Positions 40,101-49,789 of a DNA stretch of 64,000 nucleotides are shown piece by piece. The stretch is from positions 8,990,001 to 9,054,000 of the forward strand of contig JAUJPP010000012.1 of NCBI GenBank assembly GCA_030562195.1, read 5' to 3'. The first letter of the stretch is position 1. Each line of letters opens with the position of its first letter. Origin of the DNA: Nipponacmea schrenckii (Eukaryota > Mollusca > Gastropoda > Lottiidae). The notes beneath the pieces were generated by a model. It did no database searches, was not told where the DNA came from, and worked only from the letters and a program-made list of their open reading frames with translations. Position numbers and translations under genes: made by a program.

Positions 40101-43100
40101 TAAAGATTAAATCCAAACGGTTTTATAACTTGCAAATTCATTTCACCACATTTTGTCGACATTATTCAATAAGTCACATCCGGGTCACCCAGTGACGTTA
40201 CTAGACTTTTTTTGTTTTGGGGGGCAAGAAGGGGCAGCTACTAGAAATGGGGGGGGGGGCGTGTCAGCCGCACCATCTGCATTGCTAGGACAGGGAAGTG
40301 GCTGAGGAAGTATGTTTCCCATCAGTAGCCAAAATTTAAAAAAAACTGAATTCGAACCATTTGGTGCGTACATTTATGCATTACAATATAAGTCTCAACT
40401 TCATATGTGTATCGTTCTTTTTTAGTTTTCTTAAAAGAGCTTTATCCTCACGTTCTTGTGCTTCTCTGAGAACCTGTCAATGAAATCATCTAGGTCTATG
40501 GGTGCAGAGAGTTCTCGCTCAATATGCAAGACTCCGAGATCGCTTAATCGAGTGTTTGTCATTGCATTCCTCAAATAAGTTTTTGTCAGCTTTAACCAAG
40601 AAAAGCAAGCCGCCGATGATACCTGAATTGCAATTCCGATTTTGACGAAATAACACACTGAAGACGTCCTGATAAGGATCTAGAAAAGGTTTTTGGTTGA
40701 ACTTCCCCAGAATTTGATTTGTGAATTTGCGTTTTATAAGACGTTCAGCAAGTGTTCTTTGCCATGCACTCTTGCTTGTACCGGCCATTTTGTTAGATCA
40801 CTACTGATACTAACAACAACTGCATAAATGACAAAATGGTAGGCCTACTGTAATGATTACGATGGGCACAAGCGAGGTCTTGGCCAAACAGCAAGATTCA
40901 AAGAATAATTACTTGGAGCATGTAAATTGTAATTGGAGTCAAACAATGCAAACAATCAAGCAATCACTTTAACAATATTTAGGGATATTTTGTGTTATCA
41001 TCGGTTTTACACACGTATCTATTCTACACCCGCACTGACTGATCTCATGCATAAAGTGGGCGGTGGGGCAAGCGAGGGGGCAAGTGTTCCATGTTAACGT
41101 CACTGAGGTCACCAGATATTCCATGTTAGATATTCATAAATTTGATCGATCGCCAAGCAAATAATATACTTAATCCAGAATACAAGGGAAAAGCTTTCTA
41201 AAAATAATGTGTAGAGGACCTACCTGACCACCAAGGATTGAAAATAATGTGGATATCTTCATCTTCAATATGAAATCTAGATACTTCATCGAGATCTACT
41301 ACTCTGGTCTCTATGTACATTTGATATGTACCAATAATAACATCTATTGGTTGTAACTCAAAACTCACTGCTTTATCTGACCATTTCACATTGTCCATAC
41401 ACCATGTATATAGCTCTGTCTCCACCTTCAACTTACCAGATTTAGGTATCTTAAAGTTGACGATACTGCCCTTACTTTCCATTGGTCTTCGACCTAAATT
41501 TAAATAGATTAAAGCGTCATCATCAATCTTGATTAATATAGGAATCATTCGATAGGTAATGCTATAATTTGCTTGTCAGTCTTTAGATGGTCTGCAACAT
41601 GACCATAGTTGTTGTGCGGAGGGAAAGCATTATTTTCCATTTTTCATTCAGTTCTCTTAAATCTTCAAAAATATGTGACTGCAAGTTCCCCAGTTGCACG
41701 CTGTTCACCTTTCATTATAGATACTGTTGTATTTGTGTATTTGTGTATGTTACTGAAATGCCAACCTGTTTGGATCTTGACAACCACTGAATCAACCTGG
41801 TCAATTTTTCTGTTAAACTTGACCTCAATCTCAAATCCAAAACCTCTTCTAACCACCATATCCTCATTATCATAACAGTCTGTAAAATGTTTCTTCTGGT
41901 TCTTCTCCTTGTTAAAGTCTATCTCAGTAACGTTTAAACATTCATCTAAAGACAATAAAAGTGAGATGCAAATAATTGTTTTCTGAAATTCATATTTAAA
42001 ATCTTATGTTTCTTGGTGATAAATAACTTTATTCGAAGTTTGTGGATTTAGACTGTGTATTAATCCAAATGCTGTCTGGTAAGCATAATAGGATGAATAT
42101 TGTTATCACAATCTAAATAAGACCACAATACAAATCTCTCGGTCAATTTAAAGTTCTTCATGACATTATAAAAAAAAAAGTCACAAGAATATTATACCTA
42201 TAATCGAATGATTATGAAGATATTTGTGAACTTGGAATCTGAAATTTTTGTTCCTTATGTACAATTCAGCACGTAGAGAACAACGAAAACCGTTACCTAT
42301 TACTACGGGTTTTGGTACAAATCTTCTATGGAAGTCAGCATCTGATGTTCTGTTAGTTCTTCCTTCTAAATTGTTCCCACCACCAAGTAACGTATTCAAA
42401 TATCTTCTACGTCTACAAAGAACAAGTTTGATGAACAAGACATGTATCAGCCAGCTCTGTCATCAGGGTGGGTTCACATGGGGTGGGCCCTGGCTAGTGA
42501 AAAGTAAGACCCACCAATTTTCCTCTGTAAAAAAAACCTTCATTTAGATGAGATTGATTACTTTATAAAAAAAAATATATACATTTTGATTGGGAATTTG
42601 GTGCCTCGGAATTTCAGAAATACATTCTCTGGGCTTCTAAGTTTCAAAATTTCCTGGTTTCACAGCTCCATCGAAATTTGAGCCTTCAAATACATGGTGT
42701 CCAGAATTGAACCCGTTTGATAATTAAAATAAAAACTTGTCCTAGATAAGACTTGGCCCCTCAGAATAAAATTCCTCGGTAAGACTTTTAAGCATAGGTT
42801 AGTACTACGGTCATTATTAAACCATTAACAACCTTTCGACTCATTAACCAACTTAAAATACAGACTAACATAAACAGCTCACTGTAAATTCACTTGAGTA
42901 TGTTTTTTTACAAACAAACGTGTTATCAAACTTTTGCGCTCCTCAATATATTTCCATGGAACCTTGTCGTAAGTTTGATATATCGTTTTTCGAATAACAT
43001 ATTGTGTCCAATTCTTGTTAACTGGGTAAGACGTGTACAAAATAATAAAGTACGTAAAGTACGTGGTTAAAGAATTGAACCTATGAATAAAATTACATGG

Positions 43101-45130
43101 GTAAGACTTACATCTCAGAATAAAGTGCCCAGGTAAGACTTGAAACTAAGTATACAGTTCTTGGTTAAAGACTTGAACCTCAGAATTAAAGTCCCTGGGT
43201 AAAACTTGAACCTCAGAATTAAAGTCCACGGGCAAGACTTGAACATCATTATTAAAGTCCACGGGCAAGACTTGAACATCATAATTAAAGTCCACGGGCA
43301 AGACTTGAACCTCAGAATTAAAGTCCCTGGGTAACACTAGAACCAAAGAATAAAGTACGCGGTTAAAGAAATGAACCTATGAATAAAATTACATGGGTAA
43401 GACTTACATCTCAGAATAAAGTGCCCAGGTAAGACTGGAAACTAAGTATACAGTTCTTGGTTAAAGACTTGAACCTCAGAATAAAGTCCCTAGGTAAGAC
43501 TTGAACCTCAGAATAAAGACCATGGGTAAGACTTGAACATCATAATTAAAGTCCACGGGCAAGACTTGAACCTCAGAATTAAAGTGCCTGGGTAAGACTT
43601 GAACCTAAGAATAAAGTCCCTAGGTAAGACTTGAACCTCAGAATAAAGTCCCTAGGTAAGACTTGAAACTAAGTATACAGTTCTTGGTTAAAGACTTGAA
43701 CCTCAGAATAAAGTCCATAGGTAAGACTTGAACCTCAGAATAAAGTCCACGGGCAAGACTTGAACATCATAATTAAAGTCCACGGGCAAGACTTGAACCT
43801 CAGAATTAAAGTGCCTGGGTAAGACTTGAACCTTGGAATAAAGTACGCGGTTAAAGAATTGAACCTATGAATAAAATTAAATGGGTAAGACTTAAATCCC
43901 AGATTAAAGTGCCCAGGTAAGACTTGAAACTAAGTATACAGTTTTTGGTTAAAGTCTTGAATCCCAGAATAAAATTCCCGGATAAGATTTATACCTCAGA
44001 ATAATATTCTCCTCAGAATAATTATATTCTTGGGTAAAACATGTACCTCAGAATAAAGTTCCGGATAAAACATGTACCTCAGAATAAAGTTCCGGATAAG
44101 ACGGATACCTTGGGGTAAGACTTACACCTCAGAAAAATGGTTCCTAGGTAAGTCTTTTATACGGAAAAAAATCATAGGGTAAGATTTATTCCTCAGAATC
44201 AAATTCCTGGGTCAAACGTGTACCAAAGCTCCAGGAAAGAGTTGAACTACAGAATGACGTTCTTGCGTAAGACATATACTGGCAAACAAAGAATCCGATT
44301 TTTTTACGAATTTGACCCAACCTGCAACATCAAAGAAACGTTCACTTTTATATTTACAGTTGATTAATTATATCTTATCATAATAACCAACAGCTGACCT
44401 TCTACATTATTATCATTAACATATTGTAACGATTATAGTTACTAATATTCATTCACACACAAACAGACCTGAATGCGAAGTCAGTGTATTTATATACGTA
44501 TTCACAACCAAAACCTATTTCAAACTTATTTACAGTATATAATATACTGTTAATATTATTTAACAATGAGTATGTTTCATTTGTAAATGACCCTAATTAA
44601 ACAAATTCAGTCTGATCAAGTAGATACATGGATGTAAATATTTAGAAATATATTTTTGGTTAACATATTTTATGTTTTTGATAATGTAAATTATGCATAC
44701 TTCCGCTATAAAAGAACATCACTCATGCATCACAAAATATTTAATATATTTTTAAATAATGAAAAGAATTTTAGCTGGGATATCAAAAACAAGTCTTATT
44801 GATTATATAAGAGAAGGCGGGTTGGGGGATATTTCATATCTAAAATTCCCAGGATAGGCTTGCGAAGGTCTAACAGTTATTATCATGCAGCAATGCAACC
44901 TTCTATTTAAAGGTAATATATATAACAATTCAAGTCACGATTCATATCTCTGAGGACAATAACATTGTGTTGATTGTCAGATGAGTAAATGTAAATGGAC
45001 CACTGTTTCCTGAAGAGCAGATGAGGTATTTGGCACTCCAAAGACTGGTCAAAATTTTAACCACGATGTGAAAAAGTACTTACGATCTTGTGGTCATTGT
45101 ATGTCTGCTACGTGCATTATATCGTACCAT
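34010..45130 (-). CDS. transglutaminase (factor XIIIA/TGM family), complete 15-exon gene
   Basis: Calcium-dependent protein-glutamine gamma-glutamyltransferase: it cross-links glutamine and lysine side chains of proteins, and in invertebrates family members act in haemolymph clotting and matrix or cuticle hardening. Fifteen coding exons join with consistent phase into 2226 nt (741 residues, close to the ~690-730 usual for the family). Order: Arg-rich N-terminal tail (1-40), N-terminal beta-sandwich (about 45-200), catalytic core (about 205-515), two C-terminal beta-barrels (about 530-741). The catalytic triad is intact: Cys330 in YGQCWVFSG, His388 in NFHVWNESW, Asp411 in GWQAHDATP. The active-site Trp294 (GRWTSEY) is also present. 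There is no signal peptide at the ATG, and an in-frame stop lies seven codons upstream, so the start is well supported. Introns 1, 4 and 11 contain repeats. The closest mammalian paralogue cannot be decided by eye. Confidence 0.95.
34347..34483 (-). CDS. transglutaminase coding exon 14
   Basis: Acceptor TGTTTCAG, donor GTCAGT. Encodes [20 protein letters not shown], then [15 protein letters not shown], matching the family's LTVTVEF.NPL and GC.F..EG.G pattern of the second barrel. Confidence 0.92.
34791..34951 (-). CDS. transglutaminase coding exon 13
   Basis: Acceptor TTTATCTAG, donor GTGAGG. Encodes [20 protein letters not shown] and the strand [12 protein letters not shown] at the change from first to second C-terminal barrel. 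Confidence 0.9.
35443..35727 (-). CDS. transglutaminase coding exon 12
   Basis: Acceptor AATGATAG, donor GTGAGT. Starts GSADERRVV, equivalent to EGSSEERE in TGM2, and covers the linker and first C-terminal beta-barrel ([19 protein letters not shown]). Confidence 0.93.
35758..37041. mobile_element. TIR/tandem-monomer element, large copy D, in transglutaminase intron 11
   Basis: Left end GCCAGGCAAGGTAACATACG then CCCACTGGCAGCATTGAAT; right end GACGGACCGACGGACAGGGG, then CACGTGGACGTATAA, giving inverted ends ATACGCCCAC / GTGGACGTAT. Between them are about seven tandem monomers of about 147-165 bp, each with AAGTCAAGGGCAATAACTCA, a CGAAAAATC phrase, a TTATCAATTCCAATGCTCA phrase, a TTTCATTCAAATCCATTGAA phrase and a GTAGCTTCTATTG phrase. 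It codes for nothing. The 62- and 64-codon opposed frames at its right end are artefacts. Confidence 0.92.
37224..37350 (-). CDS. transglutaminase coding exon 11
   Basis: Acceptor ATTACAG, donor GTAGGT. Encodes [20 protein letters not shown], then ISTKAIG and [10 protein letters not shown], the family's end-of-core segment. Confidence 0.94.
37699..37814 (-). CDS. transglutaminase coding exon 10
   Basis: Acceptor TAATTAAAG, donor GTTAGT. Encodes [20 protein letters not shown], then [18 protein letters not shown], the end of the catalytic fold (family: RCGPASV.AIK.G and FVFAEVN.D). Confidence 0.95.
37977..38080 (-). CDS. transglutaminase coding exon 9, catalytic His and Asp
   Basis: Acceptor TTTTTCAG, donor GTAAGT. 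Encodes [20 protein letters not shown], then [14 protein letters not shown]. Supplies His388 and Asp411; their spacing (23) equals that in human factor XIIIA. Confidence 0.96.
38302..38437 (-). CDS. transglutaminase coding exon 8
   Basis: Acceptor TTATTTCAG, donor GTGAGT. Encodes [20 protein letters not shown], a family hallmark, then an acidic loop ([12 protein letters not shown]) ending DSVW. Confidence 0.96.
38733..38910 (-). CDS. transglutaminase coding exon 7, active-site cysteine
   Basis: Acceptor TTGTCCAG, donor GTAGGT. Contains [11 protein letters not shown] (Trp294, transition-state tryptophan), PWAWSGSV and the catalytic [10 protein letters not shown] (Cys330). Of two adjacent donor options only the upstream one keeps frame and restores TTLLRALGIP across the junction. 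Confidence 0.96.
39131..39238 (-). CDS. transglutaminase coding exon 6
   Basis: Acceptor TATTGCAG, donor GTATAC; both junctions are in phase 0. Encodes [20 protein letters not shown] and the following helix ([14 protein letters not shown]), the helical segment before the active-site cysteine exon. Confidence 0.92.
39461..39579 (-). CDS. transglutaminase coding exon 5
   Basis: Acceptor GTTTTAG, donor GTATGT. Encodes [20 protein letters not shown], then GRIWVGS and RPWNFGQ, matching the start of the core (DDAVYLDNEKEREEYVLND in factor XIIIA). Confidence 0.93.
40182..40189. repeat. left 8-bp target duplication of the hAT element
   Basis: GGGTCACC, matching AGGTCACC at 41106-41113 with one difference. 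Eight base pairs is the duplication length of hAT transposons. Confidence 0.8.
40190..41105 (-). mobile_element. internally deleted hAT transposon in transglutaminase intron 4
   Basis: The ends are CAGTGACGTTA on the left and its inverse TAACGTCACTG on the right, typical hAT-style CAGTG termini, flanked by an 8-bp duplication. At 916 bp it is far too short for an active hAT element. On the minus strand it keeps a transposase start and the C-terminal dimerisation region, with the middle missing. A poly-G run (about 40250-40259) lies near the left end. It is non-autonomous. Confidence 0.9.
40431..40788 (-). pseudogene. hAT transposase remnant (start plus C-terminal dimerisation domain)
   Basis: From an ATG at 40788 one frame reads [20 protein letters not shown] and continues for about 60 residues. 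A second, overlapping frame then gives [20 protein letters not shown], then [11 protein letters not shown] and KNVRIKLF before its stop at about 40431. The second part is the hAT C-terminal dimerisation domain of the ZMYM1-like type (S..FS.LK.IKTYLR..M...RLS.L..L.IE). The DNA-binding and catalytic middle is deleted and the two parts are in different frames, so no functional transposase can be made. Confidence 0.85.
41106..41113. repeat. right 8-bp target duplication of the hAT element
   Basis: AGGTCACC, the partner of 40182-40189. Confidence 0.8.
41224..41493 (-). CDS. transglutaminase coding exon 4
   Basis: Acceptor TTTAG, donor GTAGGT. Completes the N-terminal beta-sandwich. Contains [11 protein letters not shown] and ends with IIFNPWWS, equivalent to the ILFNPWC hinge before the catalytic core. 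Confidence 0.93.
41766..41945 (-). CDS. transglutaminase coding exon 3
   Basis: Acceptor ...CTTTAG; codes for [11 protein letters not shown]... and the family signature [15 protein letters not shown] (compare LIVRRGQSF in factor XIIIA). The donor is the less usual GTTGGC but gives the correct phase and the expected family junction. Confidence 0.9.
42297..42412 (-). CDS. transglutaminase coding exon 2
   Basis: Acceptor TTCTTTGTAG, donor GTAACG. Encodes the [12 protein letters not shown] stretch, then a linker ending FVPKPVVI. Ends in phase 1; the join creates [13 protein letters not shown], the start of the N-terminal beta-sandwich. Confidence 0.85.
42730..44275. repeat. 31-33-bp minisatellite with higher-order structure, in transglutaminase intron 1
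   Basis: The basic unit reads GACTTGAACCTCAGAATAAA then GTCCCTGGGTAA, about 31-33 bp. The core is about 43024-44250, with decayed units to about 42730. A distinct block (CCTATGAATAAAATTACATG, then AAACTAAGTATACAGTTCTT) recurs at about 43080, 43376 and 43860, and its second part also at about 43665, so multi-unit segments were duplicated. The 66-codon repetitive frame here (QVLPVDFN repeats) is an artefact of the 33-bp units. Confidence 0.93.
45084..45130 (-). CDS. transglutaminase coding exon 1
   Basis: ATG at 45130; encodes [15 protein letters not shown] plus two bases of a Ser codon, then donor GTAAGT. The phase-2 end joins exactly to exon 2 (TC + A gives Ser), continuing the Arg-rich tail. 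An in-frame TAA lies shortly upstream. Confidence 0.8.
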
Positions 45131-46496
45131 ACTGGATATATTTTTAACTTAACACTCCGCACAAGTCACAGCATATCATTGAATATGATTCTTCGAAACG
45201 TTATGGTTCAACGACTCTTTCAGTATTATTGGCTGTGACCTGGCTTTCTGTTATACTCATTACACGTGTCTCTATACACTATATACTATTTCATACTAAT
45301 CTTCGACAATAGTGCCATATTTAAATGGTCTTACTAACAATCAAATCTTTATACAGAAAGTACGAGAAGTTCGTATAATTTGTATATCACTTTCTATATG
45401 AAATATAGATATTTGTTACATAAAAGAATAATACAAATTTCCCAAACTTTTGCACCTTGTTGTAATAAGAATCTTTACTTTGTGACCTATGCAAGGGCTT
45501 TCATGAAACTACGTTCTCATCAACCTACAACACCACCATACAATTCTTATTTTTACTTTCTATTTACTTCAACTTGCCATCTTATCGAAACGAGAGTATA
45601 TATAAGAAAACATAATTTCTTTATAAAATGAAATGATTTTGTATGTACAGATGTTGATTTAAACCACATAGTATTGATATAATATAAATCATATCAACGT
45701 AGAATGAATATGCCTATAGCGGTAGTAAAGTTGCGAGTGCAAATTAATGCGATCCGCGATAGATGTCGCATTTTTTAATATCATAAAAAAGAAAATGGCT
45801 TCCCGGAAGTATGACAGCTGGTGCTGTATTCACCTCTGATCTTATCAATTAACGGTTCTTTTCATTAAAACTTTAAAGTAGTATACACGAATGACATAGG
45901 CGCAAAAAATATGAGCTCAGAGGGATACAAAAATAGAGTTATAAATAGTTCTTTATGGTTGTATCCCTACATAATTATGCACAGCGTACAATGTTGTGTG
46001 TAGCTTTCTGGCTGTTTTTCGAGTTTGTTGACTCTTATCGTGTAAGGAACCGAAATGATCGGGGTATTAAATACAATGCAATACCCACGAACAGTTCAAT
46101 TACTCATCACAATTACTGGTTTGCATCTAACAGGCAGGATAATTCATGCCAATTACAAGAGCTATTCTCCCATTTCTATAACCAGCAAATATTAGCATGT
46201 TCCAAAAATCTGAAAAAATAACAAGTTGATCCATACTCTTTATCCCAATATCTCATTGAAGTATTTGTTCCACCCTAGTCCCGTACATTTGGCTGAATCT
46301 AACCTTGCCTTTCCCGAAATCTGAACAACTTCATTCATAACAGTTTTTTAATGTAATGTATATTGTAACAGATAATAACAAGGAACTTTCTTCTTAACCA
46401 CACAGTAACGTATATAAACAAGAGAAGGTTTCACGATGAGCAACTTTTATAATTAGCCCAGACCAACATTAACAATAAGTTGAACGACAAGCTTAC
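45131..46496. other. upstream region of the transglutaminase gene
   Basis: Should contain the transglutaminase 5' UTR and promoter (minus strand), but I cannot place a start site. The part around 45.73-45.80 kb is CpG-richer (GCGATCCGCGATAGATGTCGCAT, an imperfect hairpin). A plus-strand 88-codon frame at 45955-46221 has a hydrophobic stretch (MLCVAFWLFFEF) but no recognisable family and no splice support, so I do not call it a gene. Confidence 0.45.
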
Positions 46497-46577
46497 CTGT
46501 AACAGGACATCTCTTACAGCATTCAAAAAGATGTCCACTTTCTACAACAATATCAACATGTACAATAAATAATACTA
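46497..46577 (-). CDS. candidate orphan exon, doubtful
   Basis: Bounded by an acceptor (GCTTCCAG) and a consensus donor (CAG|GTAAGC). It is open over 81 bp and encodes VLFIVHVDIVVESGHLFECC, then KRCPVT. The composition (C-x2-C-rich end, beta-strand-like start) is protein-like. I cannot link it to the transglutaminase or any neighbouring exon, and the family is unknown. It may be a chance exon-like segment. Confidence 0.25.
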
Positions 46578-46681
46578 CTGGAAGCAATCACAGAGCCAAA
46601 GGTACTGTATACCCACTTTCATGTTGGAAATAGTGTCTGGAATTTCCGATTCTGCTAGCAATACCAACATGAAGACCACAT

Positions 46682-46683
<2 letters not shown>

Positions 46684-46719
<36 letters not shown>

Positions 46720-46743
46720 AAAACAAAAAAAAAAAAAAAAAAA
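46684..46743. repeat. poly-A / A-rich tract
   Basis: A run of about 35 A, then CAAAAC and another A run. It could be the tail of a retroposed sequence, but no retroposon body or target duplication is recognisable beside it. It is prone to length error in sequencing. Confidence 0.9.
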
Positions 46744-49268
46744 CTTGTATTTTGATCAAACAGGCTTTCACGCATTGAAGACAATTATAGATTCAAATAT
46801 TTCACGAGATGCAAGAAGCATTCATGGCAACAATGAATATCTTGTACTTTTCATTAAAAAATATCAGTAATTACCAAATTGTCCTATCCTTTTCCGAAAA
46901 TACTCGATTACCGTCAGTCTTATCTCTGTATCTCCTTTTCCCTTACTTGATTTTAGTTTACAAACTTAACAAATATGATGATTTGGTCGATAAGAAACTA
47001 TTTTTAATTAGTTATGTTATTTAAGGCATGAATAGCTTTATTGTTTAAAAAATGTTTGACAATTGAAATTAAGATACCCCGATCGTGACTTATTGACGAG
47101 TAAAATAACGGGTGTTTATTTTCTATGGGAGCTGAGATGTCCTTATGTCTCTTTTCAAACATGTCTTTAGTATAATATGCTTTAATGAATGAATGATTAT
47201 TTAAATCTCTTACAAGGAAAAGACGATTCGTCTCAGTTTAAAAAAAATTCGTCGGACAATAAATCACTGAATCAAAGGGATACAAACACGTACTGTTTTG
47301 CCTTGGCCCTTCCAATTTCATTATCCAATGAAAATAACACTCTTTCAACTTGATGGTTTCATTGCTGTATATTTATTCAATATTAACTATTCTTCATCTT
47401 TTGAACGTGGTGCATGTTCTGTTTTTGGAAGAATATATTTAAACTTTTGTCCAGATGAATATATAAAATGAAAATTTTTGAATTGACTCATTGAAAATAT
47501 AGTTGTAAAATATGAGATTAATCTATTGAGCAGATCAAATGTAGGTAATACGAAAGTATAACCAACTTTTGAGTAGATACCATAAAAATTATATAAACGA
47601 ATTCCTGGCGCAGCAGAAAAAATGTTCTGCAAATCAAAATTAATTATGGCTGTAGTTAGAATGTAATACTTCTAATACTGGTTACCAGTACATATAAGGT
47701 AGACAACTCTGCTATACATGAAAATGAAAACCACAGTTAATGGAAATGTTCACGCTCCAGTAAATTCCTTTTGTAAGGAGCAATACATTTTTAGCATTGA
47801 CAGTTCTGGACAGTATATATTTTGAACAAATTATTTCAAGCTTCAGATATGTTCCTCTGTATCTATTGGTAGTGATGGTCTTGTACTTCTGAAACGAAAG
47901 TAAAAGGTTTTTAGAGGAGTTTCTTCCTTACGTCGTATCTGTCTAGCTTCGTCTGATCATCAATGAGATAAAGGTTGCAATAAGGCCTATTATAAGAAAA
48001 TTACTTCCTTTAAAAATGAAAGAGAAAAGCCAAAACATACAATTAATGTATCCGAAAGGCTTGTATCTAGTGTGTTGTCATATCCTGGTTATTAACATAA
48101 ACTGAAGATACTTATTTCTGTGGGCGATTTAAAAGCTTTACGTGGATATGCAATCTGGACGCGTTGCGTGGACGTGGTCTTAAATCCGAGGGACAAACAA
48201 TGTCATAAAATATCGTTTAGATTAGTGAAATAATAAGATCATTCGAAGGTTATACTGATATACATAAAGATCTGGTATAAAGCCAATAGAAAATTCGGTC
48301 TGATATACTTAGTAAGCGAGGGGATTACGTTAATGGTTCTTTATAATGACGATTCCTGATTTATGCAACAGATGTTATAATTCAACTATCTAAATTCATT
48401 CTTTATATATAAGATAAATATTGTATGTATATAATCCATTGTAGATAAGTGTACATTATAATAAAAAATCAAGATAAAACGGCTTTAAAATCCTGCTCTT
48501 CATTTTTGATACTTCAGATGCATTCATTTCTCATTTCAGCGACCTTTTATTGGTGATATAATAGAAAATATCTTGTCATTGTCGGAAAACTAAATCAGTT
48601 CAGTCTTTTGATTATCACCAAAGATTACTAACTGTCTGGGGCTATTCTCCCCGGACAGAATTAAAATAAGGATATATGTAATATGTCCGTCAACAATTGC
48701 TCGTATACACTACCGAAGGCAGAATTATTGGCGGTTTGTCCGTTAACTTAAGATAAACCCTACTATTTAACCGGTTAATAAAAAAACAAACACATTTAAT
48801 AAGAATTGATTCAAATTTAACTTCTTAAAACACTTAAAAGAGCACCATTCTTGACTGATTTCGACCACACAGTGCGATTATTTGTTTATCACCAATATAT
48901 GAATTATTACCCATGTTTTTTTCTTGTAATGTGAACAATCAAACTATCCCCTTGTTCAATTTCTAGACTTCATTAAACACAATGCTCTTGTCGGTTCAAC
49001 AACATATAAAAGGTTAATGATCGTGGATTTATTCTGGATGATGAAGGCCCCAGGCAACCATGTTTACAACAAAATGTCATTCCCATACCATAATAGTTTT
49101 GAATTGTATCTAAAATTAGCTGATAATGTGTTTAAAGAATTCTGGACCAAAGTAAGATTTCACAATATAACATAGCAAAATTCCGTATATATGAAGCAGC
49201 GTGATATTAATTGATGACATTTTTACAAAGGTATCCGCTACATACAAAAAAGAAAAGAAAAGAAGTTT
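46744..49268. other. gene-free stretch with one weak terminal-exon candidate
   Basis: On the minus strand an acceptor-like TGATTTGCAG precedes an open frame (47628 down to 47387) that begins NIFSAAPGIRLYNFYGIYSK and ends HAPRSKDEE with a stop. A short frame near 47.95-48.00 kb (LIATFISLMIRRS, stop) resembles the end of a membrane protein. Neither can be joined to other exons, and I do not recognise them. The rest shows nothing. Confidence 0.4.
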
Positions 49269-49735
49269 TTGTTCGTGAATTCAAGGATAAGGCAATATCT
49301 CATTAAATATTTTTTATGTTCGACCCACACCAAGTTTTGTCAAAATTTATCAGGAAACCAATACTCTTTCGTGATCGTGTCCACACACACACATACAAAA
49401 GAAGTCAAGAACAAGGGTAATAATCTTATAATTTTTATTTTTTCTATTTTTTTGATTTTTGAGAGGGTTCATCTTTGGGTGTCACAAGCACTCACACAAA
49501 GTTTCGTCAAAATAAAACTATTAAACCGGATCTCCATCGTGTCCAGAAAAAACTTCTTAGGCAACTCATTTACAATATTTTTCAATTTGTCTGATTTTCA
49601 ATTTGGTTCAACCTTAGGTGTCCACAGCATTTTCAAGAACAATGAAAAGTCTTCTTTGCATTCATGTGGCACCCCATTGGATTTTAGAGTAAATATAAAT
49701 TTTGAATATTCAGAAGTCAACAATGATTAGAGGCT
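49269..49735. mobile_element. relic of the copy-E monomer family
   Basis: CACACCAAGTTTTGTCAAAA, ATCAGGAAACCAATACTCTT and GTGTCCA...AAGTCAAGAACAAGGGTAAT repeat the internal monomer of the 54.4-kb element, in about three decayed copies. No inverted ends remain. A CACACACA microsatellite is embedded. The 153-codon open frame across it (49269-49730) is an accident of the repeat. Confidence 0.7.
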
Positions 49736-49789
49736 AAAGCTGCCTCATAAAATCTTGAAGTACCTCAACTATAACCGCTTTTACACCAG

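Noticed and set aside
43146..43346. 66-codon frame with QVLPVDFN repeats (minus)
   Set aside because: Product of 33-bp satellite units within transglutaminase intron 1, not an exon.
45955..46221. Plus-strand 88-codon frame with a hydrophobic start, possible secreted peptide
   Set aside because: The hydrophobic stretch is preceded by a polar leader, there is no cleavage-site or family pattern, and no splice or poly(A) support.
49269..49730. 153-codon plus-strand frame, the second longest ATG-like ORF after dapF among unspliced frames
   Set aside because: Lies wholly in decayed copy-E monomers (CACACCAAGTTTTGTC, AAGAACAAGGGTAAT), so it is a chance opening in a repeat.
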